Positions 10,060 to 20,700 of a stretch of DNA of 64,000 nt are shown here, in pieces (within the stretch, counting starts at the first letter, position 1; each line of letters opens with the position of its first letter). The DNA is from Imbricaverruca yamaguchii (Eukaryota; Arthropoda; Thecostraca; Neoverrucidae). Location of the stretch: contig JAOTOL010001367.1 of NCBI GenBank assembly GCA_034440575.1, forward strand, positions 310,001 through 374,000, given 5' to 3'. Both the position numbers and the translations under genes were made by a program. The notes under the pieces are model-generated. The model saw only the letters and a list, made by a program, of their open reading frames with translations. It did not search any database and was not told where the DNA came from.

Positions 10060-10885
10060 CACTGATCGGAACATGCCTTTTGTTGTTTCTGCACCTTATC
10101 TGTACCGTACATGGGATTGCACGGTGCCGTACAAAGGGTACACTAAGCTGTTGCTGTACCTCATCTGTATTGTACATGAGGCTATACGATGCCGACATGG
10201 GGTGCACTGAGCTGTTGCTGTACCCCATCTGTACCGTACAGATGGGGCTGTACGGTGGCGTGCATGGGACTACACGGTACCGCACATGGGCCGAATATGG
10301 GGCTACAGGGTGCAGTATACGGGGCTACACGGTACCGTACATGTGGCTGCACGGTGCCGTATGGGCGCTACATGAACAATGTAGCCGATGCGCCCTGAAG
10401 CCCTAATAACTAATTAACTAACACGGTGCCGTACATGAGGCTACCGTACATGGGGCAACACGGTGTCGTGCATGTGGAAACACTGTGCCGTACATGGGGA
10501 AACACTGTGCCGTACATGGGGAAACACTGTGCCGTACATGGGGAAACACTGTGCCGTACATGGGGAAACACTGTGCCGTACATGGGGAAACACTGTGCCG
10601 TACATGGGGCAACACGGTGTGTTTGGAACACTGTGCCGTACATGGGGAAACACTGTGCCGTACATGGGGAAACACTGTGCCGTACATGGGGAAACACTGT
10701 GCATACATGGGGAAACACTGTGCCGTACATGGGCTACATCATGCCGTACATGGGGCTGTACGGTGCCGTACATGGGGCTACATGATGACGTACATGAGGC
10801 TGTACAGTGCCGTACATGGGGCTACATGATGGCGTACATGAGGATGTACGGTGCCGTACATGGGGCCCCGCGGTGTCGTACATGG
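10060..10885 (+). repeat. Minisatellite, 22-bp class, CCGTACATGGGG-based
   Basis: Units vary between CCGTACATGGGGAAACACTG, perfect in the core at about 10480-10735, and CCGTACATGGGGCTACACGG in the flanks. All frames show open reading without coding character. A short element copy sits inside at 10375-10405. Confidence 0.9.
10375..10405 (+). mobile_element. Short tail-domain element, only plus-strand copy, truncated
   Basis: Reads GATGCGCCCTGAAGCCC then a TAATAACTAATTAACTAAC tail, the reverse complement of the other copies. It is the only clear copy antisense to trio. Confidence 0.6.
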
Positions 10886-10899
10886 GGCTACAACGCGCC

Positions 10900-11430
10900 G
10901 TGTGTGGGAACCTTGGGACTTCACCCGAGAACACTGCGTTACCTTCTTGGTACGGGAAGATTGCATCGATAAACATTTTGTGGAAATACTGAGCTTTCGA
11001 TCACAAATCGGCGCAAGTTAATCTGTACCAGAAGACTGCCACCGTTCCGAAAGCAACCCTCAACCATATCCTTGCAATGAATTCGATTTTACCCAACTGC
11101 CATTAGAGTTAGAAGGGTAGAATAGCCCAGTTATCCGAAATGCGGCCGGTTTCCATAAGTTGGCAAGAGCCTTACTGGGAGAGCCGCAACCCACTCCCCG
11201 AACCGTTCCGGCTTTTCAGTTCATCTGCATTCATCTGGCTGCGGTACGTGACCAGGGATTTATGCCAAGCTCTAACTCTAAATGAGTCGATTTCCCTTCA
11301 GTCGGATATCATGACGTCGTTCATATGCCGAACGGCACGCTCATCGGCCCCAAAGCCAACCCGACTTCCGAGACCGCACTGAGAAGGGCGTGTCTGTGGT
11401 CACACCGCCGTACGCGCTGGCCGGACACAC
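10900..11430. other. Intron 12-13 remainder, nothing seen
   Basis: Unique-looking sequence without repeats or coding signals up to the exon 12 donor. Confidence 0.5.
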
Positions 11431-11545
11431 CTGTTTGACGTCCTCCTGGAACAGCTTCAGCGCCAGCTGCTGGTGCAGTCTGGTCTTCCGCAGCTGCCAA
11501 TGCTGCTCCACAGTTCTGTGATGGTTCAGGATCTCTCTGATCACC
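11431..11545 (-). CDS. trio: trio exon 12 (spectrin repeat)
   Basis: Encodes the last base of Arg510 and residues 511-548, VIREILNHHRTVEQHW to LFQEDVKQ, 115 nt. The acceptor is GCGGCCAG. The donor is AAACAG followed by GTGTGT. The helix RKTRLHQQLALKLFQEDVKQ matches the TRIO block RKVRLHQRLQL..FQQDVQQ. The 9.0 kb intron upstream of this exon holds the nested lectin-like gene on the other strand. Confidence 0.95.
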
Positions 11546-12450
11546 CTGGCCGCACAAAATGGAGTGGTGGCGATGAGTCGGTTAGTTACAGTAGTGTCTG
11601 GTGAAGAGGTGGACGGTTTGCGATGTCATTGGTAGCACACCGAGAGGGGCTGCCACAATGAAAGGTTGGAGACCACACACAGGTCACAGCATGCAACGAG
11701 ATGTGCAAACAGCTTAAAGCAGTATAATTTGTGTTATGTGATTGACTCATCTATTATTGACTCGTTGATGTATGTTCACTGCAAACTGCCATGTGTCCTA
11801 TTCCTTGCTTTGCACTCATATCCTGCCGAGTATTTCGTTGCTCTAGACCAAGGGGGCGTTGTCATCTCAGTGGTTAACCTGAACACATAACATACTGGAG
11901 AGTATGGGGTTCGATTCCCCGCGGTGCCCGCCCTTCCTCTTAGGGTGAGATGCAGGAGACGCCATGTGGCCTCAGCTGCTCAGTGCGTCGTAAAGCACAA
12001 CCGACCAACCTCTAGAACTAGCATCAGTAGCCATGGATGCCACACCTACTTTTGATATATAGTGTGCAACTGAAACGCATGGATAACGAGATGCTCGGAA
12101 GAGTGGTTATATATATATTTGTGCAAGAGCATACAATGAAAATGATAATATGATGCGAAAATAAAGGCTTCCTGGTTGTTGAGTTTCACCTATTGGCAAT
12201 TAGCTCGCAATGAACAAGAATCAATGATACGAATAAAGTGCGTGGCTTAATATCAGTAACTTCCCAGTAGCATGCATAGATGAGTAATTAGCGATCTCCC
12301 TGCTGAGGATAGACTTGAAAGGTGCCATGCCGAGTCAAGCTCCCGACACCACGAGATGAAGAGAAACGCATCGTAGCCCCGAGGTTAAAAGCGGAGGACG
12401 TCAACAACAAACACCGGAAGGTGCATGATTATATTTATTGCTGACACATT
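11546..12450. other. Intron 11-12 upstream of the nested gene
   Basis: Mostly unique AT-rich DNA. At about 11860-11950 a stretch with GTTCGATTCCCCGCGGTGCC resembles a decayed tRNA B box and SINE remnant. No coding signal. Confidence 0.4.
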
Positions 12451-12453
12451 CGA

Positions 12454-12460
12454 TATAAAA
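12454..12460 (+). promoter_or_regulatory. Candidate TATA box of the nested lectin-like gene
   Basis: TATAAAA lies 146 bp upstream of the chosen ATG (12600), which would place transcription start near 12485 and give a 5' leader of about 115 nt. Motif and position only; no initiator could be confirmed. Confidence 0.4.
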
Positions 12461-12599
12461 CAGCACAATATACGCATGGCTCACGTTACTTAATATCAAG
12501 TGGAAACCGAGCAGAAGACATTTTCCAGTTTAATCAGAAACTTGAGCTACATCAAACTTGTCATATTTGATAGCTTTTGAAAAGGTGCAATACCTGATC

Positions 12600-14093
12600 A
12601 TGGTGACATCAGGTCGGTACGTAATAGTGATGTGTATCCTGGTGTACCTGTTTCAAGCGGCTGTAGCCAATGAATCCGAGAATGCCAGAAAGGCTACGGC
12701 CACCACAAGAAAGCCTACGGCTACCACGAAATCCGAGAATTCCAGAAAAACTTCGGCCACCACCAAAAAGCTAATGGCTACCACGAAATCCGAGAATGCC
12801 AGAAAGGTTACGACCACCACCAGAAAGCCAATGGCTACCACGAAATCCGAACACTCTATGAAACAAAAGGTCACAAGTGATCCGGCCACGGTCACCAATA
12901 GTTCCAGCGGTCGAGACAAGGCTAAGAAGCCTATGGCTAGGATGGACGCCAGGGTGGCCGTTAGCGGTGATGACAGCAAGGAGAAAATCCCCACCAAACA
13001 GGCGCTGTTTACGGCGGATTTGACCAGTGGCGATATCTCGCCGCCGGATCCGGACGCGTACCCGGGGCTGTCCGACTACCAGCGCGAACGGCTCCGGTGT
13101 ACCGACAGCAATGGCAACATGCACATGCTGGGCGCCAAATACCTGTCGGACGGGGTGGAGTGTACCTACTATGAGTGCGAGTACAATGCAGACATCAACG
13201 GCGCCTCGTGGATGCTGAGCCGCGACATCTTCAAGTGCTGCTTCGAGGAAAAATATGCGTACAAGGAAGGCGCTGTCATGCAGGGTAAATGCAGCAAGAA
13301 AGTCTGCAAGCGCGACGGAGAGGACAACCAGGTGGAGGGCTCAGTAGCGTGGGAATTCCAAGAGACGGGCTGCAAGCAGTGCGCCATCGGGCTCATAATG
13401 CTGGACAAGGGAGAGGCGTTCTACACGGGTGAACCGTGCCTGCACTTCGAGTGCGGCGACAAGGCCAAGCTGATCCCGGTGTACGACTCGAGCTGCTGCC
13501 AGGTCAACGACACCCTGGTGGTGGACGGCCAGCTGGTCATGACGCGCGTCGACGACGACTGCGAGGTGTCCACCTGCAGCGGTGGCGAGCTCACCAGCCC
13601 GGTCAACCACCAGCCGAACATCACCGAGGAAGAGTACGTGTCCGGCTGCAATGTGCACTGGAGCCACATCCAGGGCACCTGCTACATGAGCTACACGCGG
13701 CCGCTGGCGCTGGCGGCGGCGGCGCGACACTGCGCCCGGCTGGCGCCCGCCCGCAACAGCCGGCTCATGGCGGTCGACTTCGGCGGCATGATCGGCACCA
13801 TGAGCGACGTCATGGAGCTGGGCCGCTGGTACTGGCTGGTGCTGCGCACCAGGCCCGACTCGCCGCGCTTCATGTGGGACAACACCACCACTCCCGAGCG
13901 CTTCCTGGTCGGCCACCACGACCAGCCGACCGTCAAGCGCGTCAACAAGCTGGGCAAGCTGACCTTCCAGGCGAGCGCCGCCGAGCGCAACGCCTACGTC
14001 TGCCAGATGGACCACCGCCCCAGCTGCAAGCCCACCGGGTACACCGAGCGGCCACCCACCTCGAGATTCGACCAGCTGCGTGAGGAGTTCTGA
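12600..14093 (+). CDS. Secreted single-exon protein with Thr/Lys stalk, Cys-rich (VWC-like) region and C-type-lectin-like domain
   Basis: A 497-residue uninterrupted frame. I start at ATG 12600 because it opens a clear signal peptide (hydrophobic VIVMCILVYLFQAAVA, cleavage near residue 24); the frame is open upstream but only from a TTG. Residues about 26-85 hold three 19-residue repeats of the form SENARKxTxTTRKPxATTK, a likely O-glycosylated stalk. Residues about 165-345 are cysteine-rich with CC pairs and C-x4-C spacing, resembling three single von Willebrand C-type modules. Residues about 350-480 resemble a C-type lectin fold (GCNVHWSHIQGTCY start, WYWLVLR, MWDN, YVCQMD end). EPN/QPD and WND calcium-sugar motifs are not visible, so classic carbohydrate binding is doubtful. 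The gene is nested antisense in a trio intron. GC at third positions rises sharply in the second half. Exact family not recognised. Confidence 0.85.
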   Translation: MVTSGRYVIVMCILVYLFQAAVANESENARKATATTRKPTATTKSENSRKTSATTKKLMATTKSENARKVTTTTRKPMATTKSEHSMKQKVTSDPATVTNSSSGRDKAKKPMARMDARVAVSGDDSKEKIPTKQALFTADLTSGDISPPDPDAYPGLSDYQRERLRCTDSNGNMHMLGAKYLSDGVECTYYECEYNADINGASWMLSRDIFKCCFEEKYAYKEGAVMQGKCSKKVCKRDGEDNQVEGSVAWEFQETGCKQCAIGLIMLDKGEAFYTGEPCLHFECGDKAKLIPVYDSSCCQVNDTLVVDGQLVMTRVDDDCEVSTCSGGELTSPVNHQPNITEEEYVSGCNVHWSHIQGTCYMSYTRPLALAAAARHCARLAPARNSRLMAVDFGGMIGTMSDVMELGRWYWLVLRTRPDSPRFMWDNTTTPERFLVGHHDQPTVKRVNKLGKLTFQASAAERNAYVCQMDHRPSCKPTGYTERPPTSRFDQLREEF

Positions 14094-14761
14094 AGGCGCC
14101 GCTGACCAGTATTGCTGCTTGGTGTCATGTTGCACCACGCGTGCCGCATCCTGCAGCTCAGTAAATGGAGCGTAGTGCGATGAGCACTGCTTCACTCTTC
14201 AGCTTGGTAGGAGGTAGGAGCGGTGTGTGGCACCACGCCCACCACTACCCTGAAGTTCGGTAGGTAGACGCGTGTGCACTGGGGCTCGGTAGGTGCGTGT
14301 GCTCTGGAGAAGCCCACCTGAATCTAATCTTGAACGCACTACTGGCGAGGAGGCACGCGAACGCGACACAAAGATACATCTAATTGAGTGAAAGTGCTCG
14401 ACCGGACGAATTGCGGAAGAACAATATCAGGAAAGCTGGATACAAACTATCGCTGCAACAACGGCTTTTGATGGAGTGGTGCGCTTTTCTTAGTCGGTGT
14501 ATCGCTTGGTAAAATAGTTCCCGCTTCCAATAATTGCCGACATGCAAGTGTCACCGCACTGTATACTATAATATACAGCCATATGCTTAAACATAGCGGA
14601 CATCATTTGATCATGATTTTTTTCACACTGGAATTGACCAAAAAAGAGTAATATGTGCAGTTCGCTCGAAAGATGACCAAAGCACACGATGCTCGCGCTT
14701 CTAGGCCAGCATTACGAGTCCGACAGCATGCCGCTGGACCTGGGCATCATGGAATGGTAGC

Positions 14762-14764
<3 letters not shown>
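14094..14764. other. 3' flank of nested gene, nothing else seen
   Basis: No canonical AATAAA within about 300 bp of the stop. An AGTAAA at about 14159 is a weak alternative. A local direct repeat (CTCGGTAGGT-like) occurs at 14200-14310. Confidence 0.45.

Positions 14765-14835
<71 letters not shown>
14765..14835. repeat. (AT)n microsatellite
   Basis: About 35 uninterrupted AT dinucleotides. Confidence 0.98.
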
Positions 14836-14839
<4 letters not shown>

Positions 14840-15035
14840 TAGCCCTATGGACACCACCAGTCGGTCCTGACAGTGCCACGTTCTCTCCGCGTGTCAATTG
14901 TTTAAACCGGGCGAAAAGCTGGGCATGACTTCCCCCAGCCCCGCCCATCTCTGTACCTACTTCCAACGGTGGTGCACGTCTGGTCCCAACACATCATTGT
15001 GACAGGTCGCTCGGCGCTGTTGTGTACCATGCAGT

Positions 15036-16960
15036 GACGGTGACGGTGCGGTGGTGTGTCTGTGTGATGGGGTGATGGTGTGACTGTGATGGTGTGACTG
15101 TGATGGTGTGACTGTGTGATGGTGTGACTGTGGTGGTGTGACTGTGTGATGGTGTGACTGTGGTGGTGTGACTGTGGTGGTGTGACTGTGGTGGTGTGAC
15201 TGTGGTGGTGTGACTGTGTGATGGTGTGACTGTGGTGGTGTGACTGTGGTGGTGTGACTGTGTGATGGTGTGACTGTGGTGGTGTGACTGTGATGGTGTG
15301 ACTGTGGTGGTGTGACTGTGATGGTGTGACTGTGGTGGTGTGACTGTGGTGGTGTGACTGTGATGGTGTGACTGTGATGGTGTGACTGTGATGGTATGAC
15401 TGTGGTGGTGTGACTGTGGTGGTGTGACTGTGGTGGTGTGACTGTGGTGGTGTGACTGTGGTGGTGTGACTGTGATGGTGTGACTGTGGTGGTGTGACTG
15501 TGTGATGGTGTGACTGTGGTGGTGTGACTGTGGTGGTGTGACTGTGTGATGGTGTGACTGTGTGATGGTGTGACTGTGATGGTGTGACTGTGATGGTGTG
15601 ACTGTGGTGGTGTGACTGTGTGATGGTGTGACTGTGGTGGTGTGACTGTGTGATGGTGTGACTGTGTGATTGTGTGACTGTGTGATGGTGTGACTGTGAT
15701 TGTGTAGCTGATGGTGTGACTGTGTGATGGTGTGACTGTGATTGTGTGGCTGGTGGTGTGACTGTGCGATGGTGTGACTGTGATGGTGTGACTGTGGTGG
15801 TGTGACTGTGGTGGTGTGACTGTGTGGTGGTGTGATTGTGGTGGTATGACTGTGATGGTGTGACTGTGGTGGTGTGACTGTGATGGTGTGACTGTGGTGG
15901 TGTGACTGTGGTGGTGTGACTGTGTTGATGGTATGACTGTGATGGTGTGACTGTGATGGTATGACTGTGATGGTGTGACTGTGGTGGTGTGACTGTGGTG
16001 GTGTGACTGTGGTGGTGTGGGTATGGGGGTGTGACTGTATGGTTTGTCAATGGTGGTGTGACTGTGGTGGTTGACTGTGGTGGTTGACTTGATGGTGTGA
16101 CTGTGTGGTGTGACTGTGATGGTATGACTGTGGTGGTGTGACTGTGGTGGTGTGACTGTGATGGTGTGACTGTGTGATGGTGTGACTGTGGTGGTGTGAC
16201 TGTGGTGGTATGACTGTGGTGGTGTGACTGTGATGGTGTGACTGTGGTGGTGTGACTGTGGTGGTGTGACTGTGGTGGTGTGACTGTGTGATGGTGTGAC
16301 TGTGGTGGTGTGACTGTGTGATGGTGTGACTGTGATGGTGTGACGTGTGTGACTGTGGTGTGTGGTGTGACTGTGTGATGGTGTGACTGTGTGATGGTGT
16401 GACTGTGTGATGGTGTGACTGTGATGGTGTGACTGTGGTGGTGTGACTGTGGTGGTGTGACTGTGATGGTGTGACTGTGGTGGTGTGACTGTGTGATGGT
16501 GTGACTGTGTGATGGTGTGACTGTGGTGGTGTGACTGTGATGGTGTGACTGTGATGGTGTGACTATGTGATGGTGTAACTGTGTGATGGTGTGACTGTGT
16601 GATGGTGTAACTGTGTGAGGATGTGACGGCGTGGTGGTGTAACTGTGTGATGGTGTGACTGTGTGATTGTGTGAGTATGGTGACGCAACTGTGTGATGGT
16701 GTGACTGTGATGGTGTGACTGTGAGTGTGAGTGTGATGGTGTGACTGGGTGATGGTGTAATGATGTGCCTGCGTGGTGGTAAGACTGTGTGATTGTGTGA
16801 TGGTGTGATTGTGTGATGGTGTATGTGGTGGTGTGACTGTGTGACGGTGTGACTGTGCGACGAGATGCCAGTGTGGTTTGGTGGTGTGACTGTGTGACGG
16901 TGTGACTGTGCGACGAGATGCCAGTGTGGTGTGGTGGCGTGACGAGGTGACAATTTGGCA
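15036..16960 (+). repeat. Minisatellite, 12-17 bp GTGTGACTGTGATG family
   Basis: About 1.9 kb of GTGTGACTGTG followed by ATG, GTG or TGATG, interleaved without simple higher order. It yields a 683-codon His/Thr/Ser/Val minus-strand frame that is only a consequence of the repeat. It lies in trio intron 11-12. Confidence 0.95.
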
Positions 16961-17344
16961 GCCTGACGGTGTGGTGGTGATGAAGTTATGGCTTCACGTC
17001 ACATCAACTGCTATCGCCATTCACTCCTTGTATGCTAATTCGGCGGCGAAATATCTCTTAGTCTCCATGTTCGTACGGCTAAATCACATGCTCCCGAAGC
17101 GAGAATACGGGAAATGAAGGAAAACAAGACATACTGTTGCGAGATGAAACCTTTGCTAGGGCGTCGGAATGAGCGCCCTCGCGGGAAGCACCGAAGGGTC
17201 TCAATCATGTGACGGGGCGGTGGACCGCCACACAAGCCCTCGCATCCGACGTAGCGTGTTCATTTTCCGGATTAATTACACTTACTGAATGAGGACGCAG
17301 AACAGTACATTAAACACTCGCACGTCCGGAGGTCCGCGCCAACT
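16961..17344. other. Intron 11-12, nothing seen
   Basis: Unique sequence between the minisatellite and the palindromic-end element. Confidence 0.45.
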
Positions 17345-18336
17345 TCGCATGTCCGGGGGGGGGGCAGATGTCTGCCCCCCCCTAAGATCTCTAGAACTAT
17401 GTTAGCTAGCGACAAACTGAAAACGGCATTGGGTAGCTGATGATGGACTCTATCGAAAGTGTTTCGGTCATTTTTCTCTCTCAGGTCAACAGTCAGGTCA
17501 CTGGGTCATCATAGGTCAAATTCGACCAGATCAGGTGGGACTCAGATATTGATACATATCTCAGGGCCTGTAACAGATAGAAACAAACGGCGGAAGCTAT
17601 TAGACAGCACTTGAAATACGCTACCGACAACAGGCGGTGTAATTTAAGGTCAGGTCAACCGAAACTCAGGTCAAGGCCATGAAGTCATGACCTCAGGTCA
17701 AGGTCATGAAGTCGCCTATGGAGGTCATGTAATGTATCAATCGACACGTCTTGGCGATACAAGCACAATTACGGTAATTTCAGCCTTCTAGCTCAATGCT
17801 GTGCGATATAATGCGCAGAAATGTGTAGTGATCTCAGGTGACCTCAGAGACCTTGGTGAGGTCACTGAGCAAAAATGTCGGCGGTAACATTGAGCATAGC
17901 TTCCATCTATATGCCACAACCGTTGTAAGATCATTCCGAGCGCAAATATGTAACCAGGAAACATTTGTATATTTTACCATAGCCCTATAATGGGGAAGCC
18001 ATGGAAGCGACCTGACCTAAGGTCAATGCTACGAAAAAAAAAGATATACATATTATGGTCCCTGATGAGATCATGACATGCTATAAGTTTGAAATCAATT
18101 GCCCAATTATTGTGGAAGTTATGCCACCTAGAACTCGAGTGTAGTTGGGTCACTTCGGCTGACCTGGTGACCTGACATGAGATGACCCAGGATGAAAAAT
18201 GTATGAGGATATGCGAAAAAGACCAGTGAACAGCTATGCGAGGTTTGGCCTTGCTAACCCTATTAGGTTAGCGGCAAATGAGGAAAACCAGAGGAGGGGG
18301 GGCAGATATCTGCCCCCGGACGTGCGCGGGTTGAAC
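17345..18336. mobile_element. Putative non-autonomous DNA transposon with palindromic inverted termini and many AGGTCA words
   Basis: The left end (17345-17384) reads CGCATGTCCGGGGG and then the palindrome GGGCAGATGTCTGCCC. The right end (18295-18336), reverse complemented, reads CGCACGTCCGGGGG then GGGCAGATATCTGCCC. So about 40 bp of terminal inverted repeat, each with an internal palindrome, bounds about 1 kb. The interior has more than a dozen AGGTCA/TGACCT words, some paired. No transposase frame and no clear TSD. Confidence 0.6.
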
Positions 18337-18414
18337 AAAAACGACGAAAGACCACTCAAAAATGATAAATTATACATGCATACTTCTACTGACATAACTA
18401 CTACAAAGCATGAT

Positions 18415-18622
18415 GCACTGGAATCATAGGGGCGGGGATGGCCGAGTGGTTAAGGTGCCGGGCTATGGGTACCAAAGGTCCCGGGCTCGACTCTAGCGCC
18501 ACTCAGGACATTTCCCAATCCCGCGGCCCACCGGCGAAACAGTGTGGGCGGCGCCATTAGCCGTGAATTTGCATAAAGTGTGTCGTGAGCCAACCAGTAA
18601 ACAAACAAGCACTGGAATCATA
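18415..18622 (+). mobile_element. SINE family 1, full length, with perfect 14-bp TSD
   Basis: Body at 18429-18608, TSD GCACTGGAATCATA at 18415-18428 and 18609-18622. The head resembles a Leu/Ser tRNA (GATGGCCGAGTGGTTAAGG A box, GGTCCCGGGCTCGA B box). The body holds GGCGGCGCCATTAGCCGTG. The tail is AACCAACCAGTAAACAAACA. The best reference copy in the window. Confidence 0.95.
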
Positions 18623-19139
18623 TAACTATGCAGCATTCGAATGCAGTAAACAATATTCACCATCATAGATAGTGGGGAAAATTTAGCTCCGAAAGGAAGC
18701 GGAATAGTCATTCAGATTCATGAGGTGCGAATCTTCACCTAAAATGCCATGTAGCATGTGTCATGTAACACGTACATGCATGTAGTAGCAAAATGTCATG
18801 TACACCAGTAACGTATATGCGTCAGGGTCTAGTAAAAGGTTGTACGGTGCTAGTCCATAGCTTGAAAGTGGATCGCTCTCAGATATCCGAATATGTTTTC
18901 TAGATTGAAACATCGTCCGCTAGCACATGCCCATAAACCAAGTTCCGTAGTGCTACTTCCATAAAACAGCTCACTGTCCCTTGCGAACTGCTGGCAAGTA
19001 AACAGGTCCTGTCACACCATCGGGGGTCAGCCCATTGGTCCCATAGGAGATTCGCAATTGCTTTCAACATATTCAGGGACTTGAATCGCTACTCGCGTGG
19101 TGGTTGGATGCGCATTTTGTAGTTCAGGTAATTATCCAA
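18623..19139. other. Intron 11-12, nothing seen
   Basis: Unique AT-rich sequence without recognisable features. Confidence 0.45.
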
Positions 19140-19149
19140 TAGGGCACCT

Positions 19150-19425
19150 AACCATATTGCAGTGTGGCGGTGTGGTGGTGTGGTGATTGTGTGACGTGAC
19201 AATGTGGCGGCGCGGCGGTGTGGGACTAGGTGACGATATTGCAGTGTGGCGGTGTGGTGGTGTGGTGATTGTGTGACGTGACAATGTGGCGGCGCGGCGG
19301 TGTGGGACTAGGTGACGATATTGCAGTATGTCGGTGTGGTGGTAGCATGACGGTGTGCCTGTGTGACGGTGTGACAGCACGACAGCGTGACAGCATCACG
19401 GCACGACAGTGTAGCGATGTGACGG
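19150..19425 (+). repeat. Two-copy 83-bp duplication plus GTGACAGCACGACAG simple repeats
   Basis: ATTGCAGTGTGGCGGTGTGG starts near-identical copies at about 19157 and 19240, and a partial third at about 19320. This is followed by GTGTGACAGC-type repeats leading into the exon 11 array. Confidence 0.8.
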
Positions 19426-19426
19426 T

Positions 19427-20551
19427 GTGAGTGTGACTCACCTCAGGACGTGTGAGGCCCCCCCCCCGAGTAGTCTGCAGCTGGGGTACCGGGGGGCCAC
19501 GACAATGTAGCGGTGTGACGGTGTGACGGTGTGACTCACTTCAGGACGTGAGGCCCCCCCCCGAGTAGTCTGCGGCTGGGGTACCGGGCGGCACGACAGT
19601 GTAGCGGTGTGACGGTGTGACGGTGTGACTTACCTCAGGACGTGTGAGGCCCCTCCCGAGTAGTCTGCGGCTGGGGTACCGGGCGGCACGACAGTGTAGC
19701 GGTGTGACGGTGTGACGGTGTGACTCACCTCAGGACGTGTGAGGCGCCCCCCAGAGTAGTCTGCGGCTGGGGTACCGGGCGGCACGACAGTGTAGCGGTG
19801 TGACGGTGTGACGGTGTGACTTACCTCAGGACGTGTGAGGCCCCCCCAGAGTAGTCTGCGGCTGGGGTACCGGGGGGCACGACAATATAGCGGTGTGACG
19901 GTGTGACTTACCTCAGGACGTGTGAGGCGCCCCCAGAGTAGTCTGCGGCTGGGGTACCGGGCGGCACGACAGTGTAGCGGTGTGACGGTGTGACGGTGTG
20001 ACTTACCTCAGGACGTGTGAGGCGCCCCCAGAGTAGTCTGCGGCTGGGGTACCGGGCGGCACGACAGTGTAGCGGTGTGACGGTGTGACTTACCTCAGGA
20101 CGTGTGAGGCGTCTCTTCCGGGAGGGCCCCAGAGTAGTCTGCGGCTGGGGTACCGGGCGGCACGACAGTGTAGCGGTGTGACGGTGTGACTCACCTCAGG
20201 ACGTGTGAGGCGCCCCCAGAGTAGTCTGCGGCTGGGGTACCGGGCGGCACGACAATGTAGCGGTGTGACGGTGTGACTTACCTCAGGACGTGTGAGGCGC
20301 CCCCAGAGTAGTCTGCGGCTGGGGTACCGGGCGGCACGACAGTGTAGCGGTGTGACGGTGTGACTTACCTCAGGACGTGTGAGGCGCCCCCCAGAGTAGT
20401 CTGCGGCTGGGGTACCGGGCGGCACGACAGTGTAGCGGTGTGACGGTGTGACTTACCTCAGGACGTGTGAGGCGCCCCCAGAGTAGTCTGCGGCTGGGGT
20501 ACCGGGGGGCACGACAGTGTAGCGGTGTGACGGTGTGACGGTGTGACTCAC
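19427..20551 (-). repeat. Tandem array of exon 11 3' edge plus 5' splice site, 12 extra copies
   Basis: Units of 87-101 bp each repeat about 50 bp of the exon 11 coding end (sense TACCCCAGCCGCAGACTA) and its donor, followed by CACCGTCACACCGCTACACT intron sequence. Counted exon-end positions: 20457, 20369, 20282, 20195, 20094, 20007, 19912, 19825, 19729, 19634, 19540, 19442, with the genuine one at 20552. Most carry GTAAGT or GTGAGT. The 19540 copy has a G to A change at the last exon base. Length variation comes largely from one, two or three GGTGTGAC words. Confidence 0.95.
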
Positions 20552-20700
20552 CTCAGGACGTGTGAGGCGCCCCCAGAGTAGTCTGCGGCTGGGGTACCGG
20601 GCGGCGCGCCGCCGCCGCCGCCGCTGTTTGACCGCAGATGGGAACACAGCTGCACCATGTGGTCCAGCTGGTACAGCAGCTTCTTACTGGTGCTGTGCAC
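20552..20700 (-). CDS. trio: trio exon 11 (inter-spectrin segment)
   Basis: Encodes residues 461-509 plus two bases of Arg510, VHSTSKKLLYQLDHMV to GGASHVL, 149 nt, phase 0 in and 2 out. The acceptor is TGCCACCAG. The donor is CCTGAG followed by GTGAGT. It corresponds to the variable TRIO segment after the AYSEVS block. Here it has a Gly run coded by GGC repeats, then APPGTPAADYSGG. The junction is the founder of the flanking tandem array, so the true donor could be any of several. I chose the one that is first in sense direction and keeps frame with exon 12. Confidence 0.88.

Noticed and set aside
13341..14195. 284-codon minus frame opposite the lectin-like gene
   Set aside because: Shadow of a GC3-rich coding strand; the plus frame has signal peptide and Cys pattern.
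14902..16953. 683-codon His/Thr/Ser/Val-rich minus frame
   Set aside because: Entirely within the GTGTGACTGTG minisatellite; low complexity, no family resemblance.
18429..18505. Functional tRNA gene
   Set aside because: tRNA-like boxes are present, but the sequence continues into a SINE body with tail and TSD, and recurs at several loci. The same holds for 34846, 40649, 22193, 30945 and 60348.
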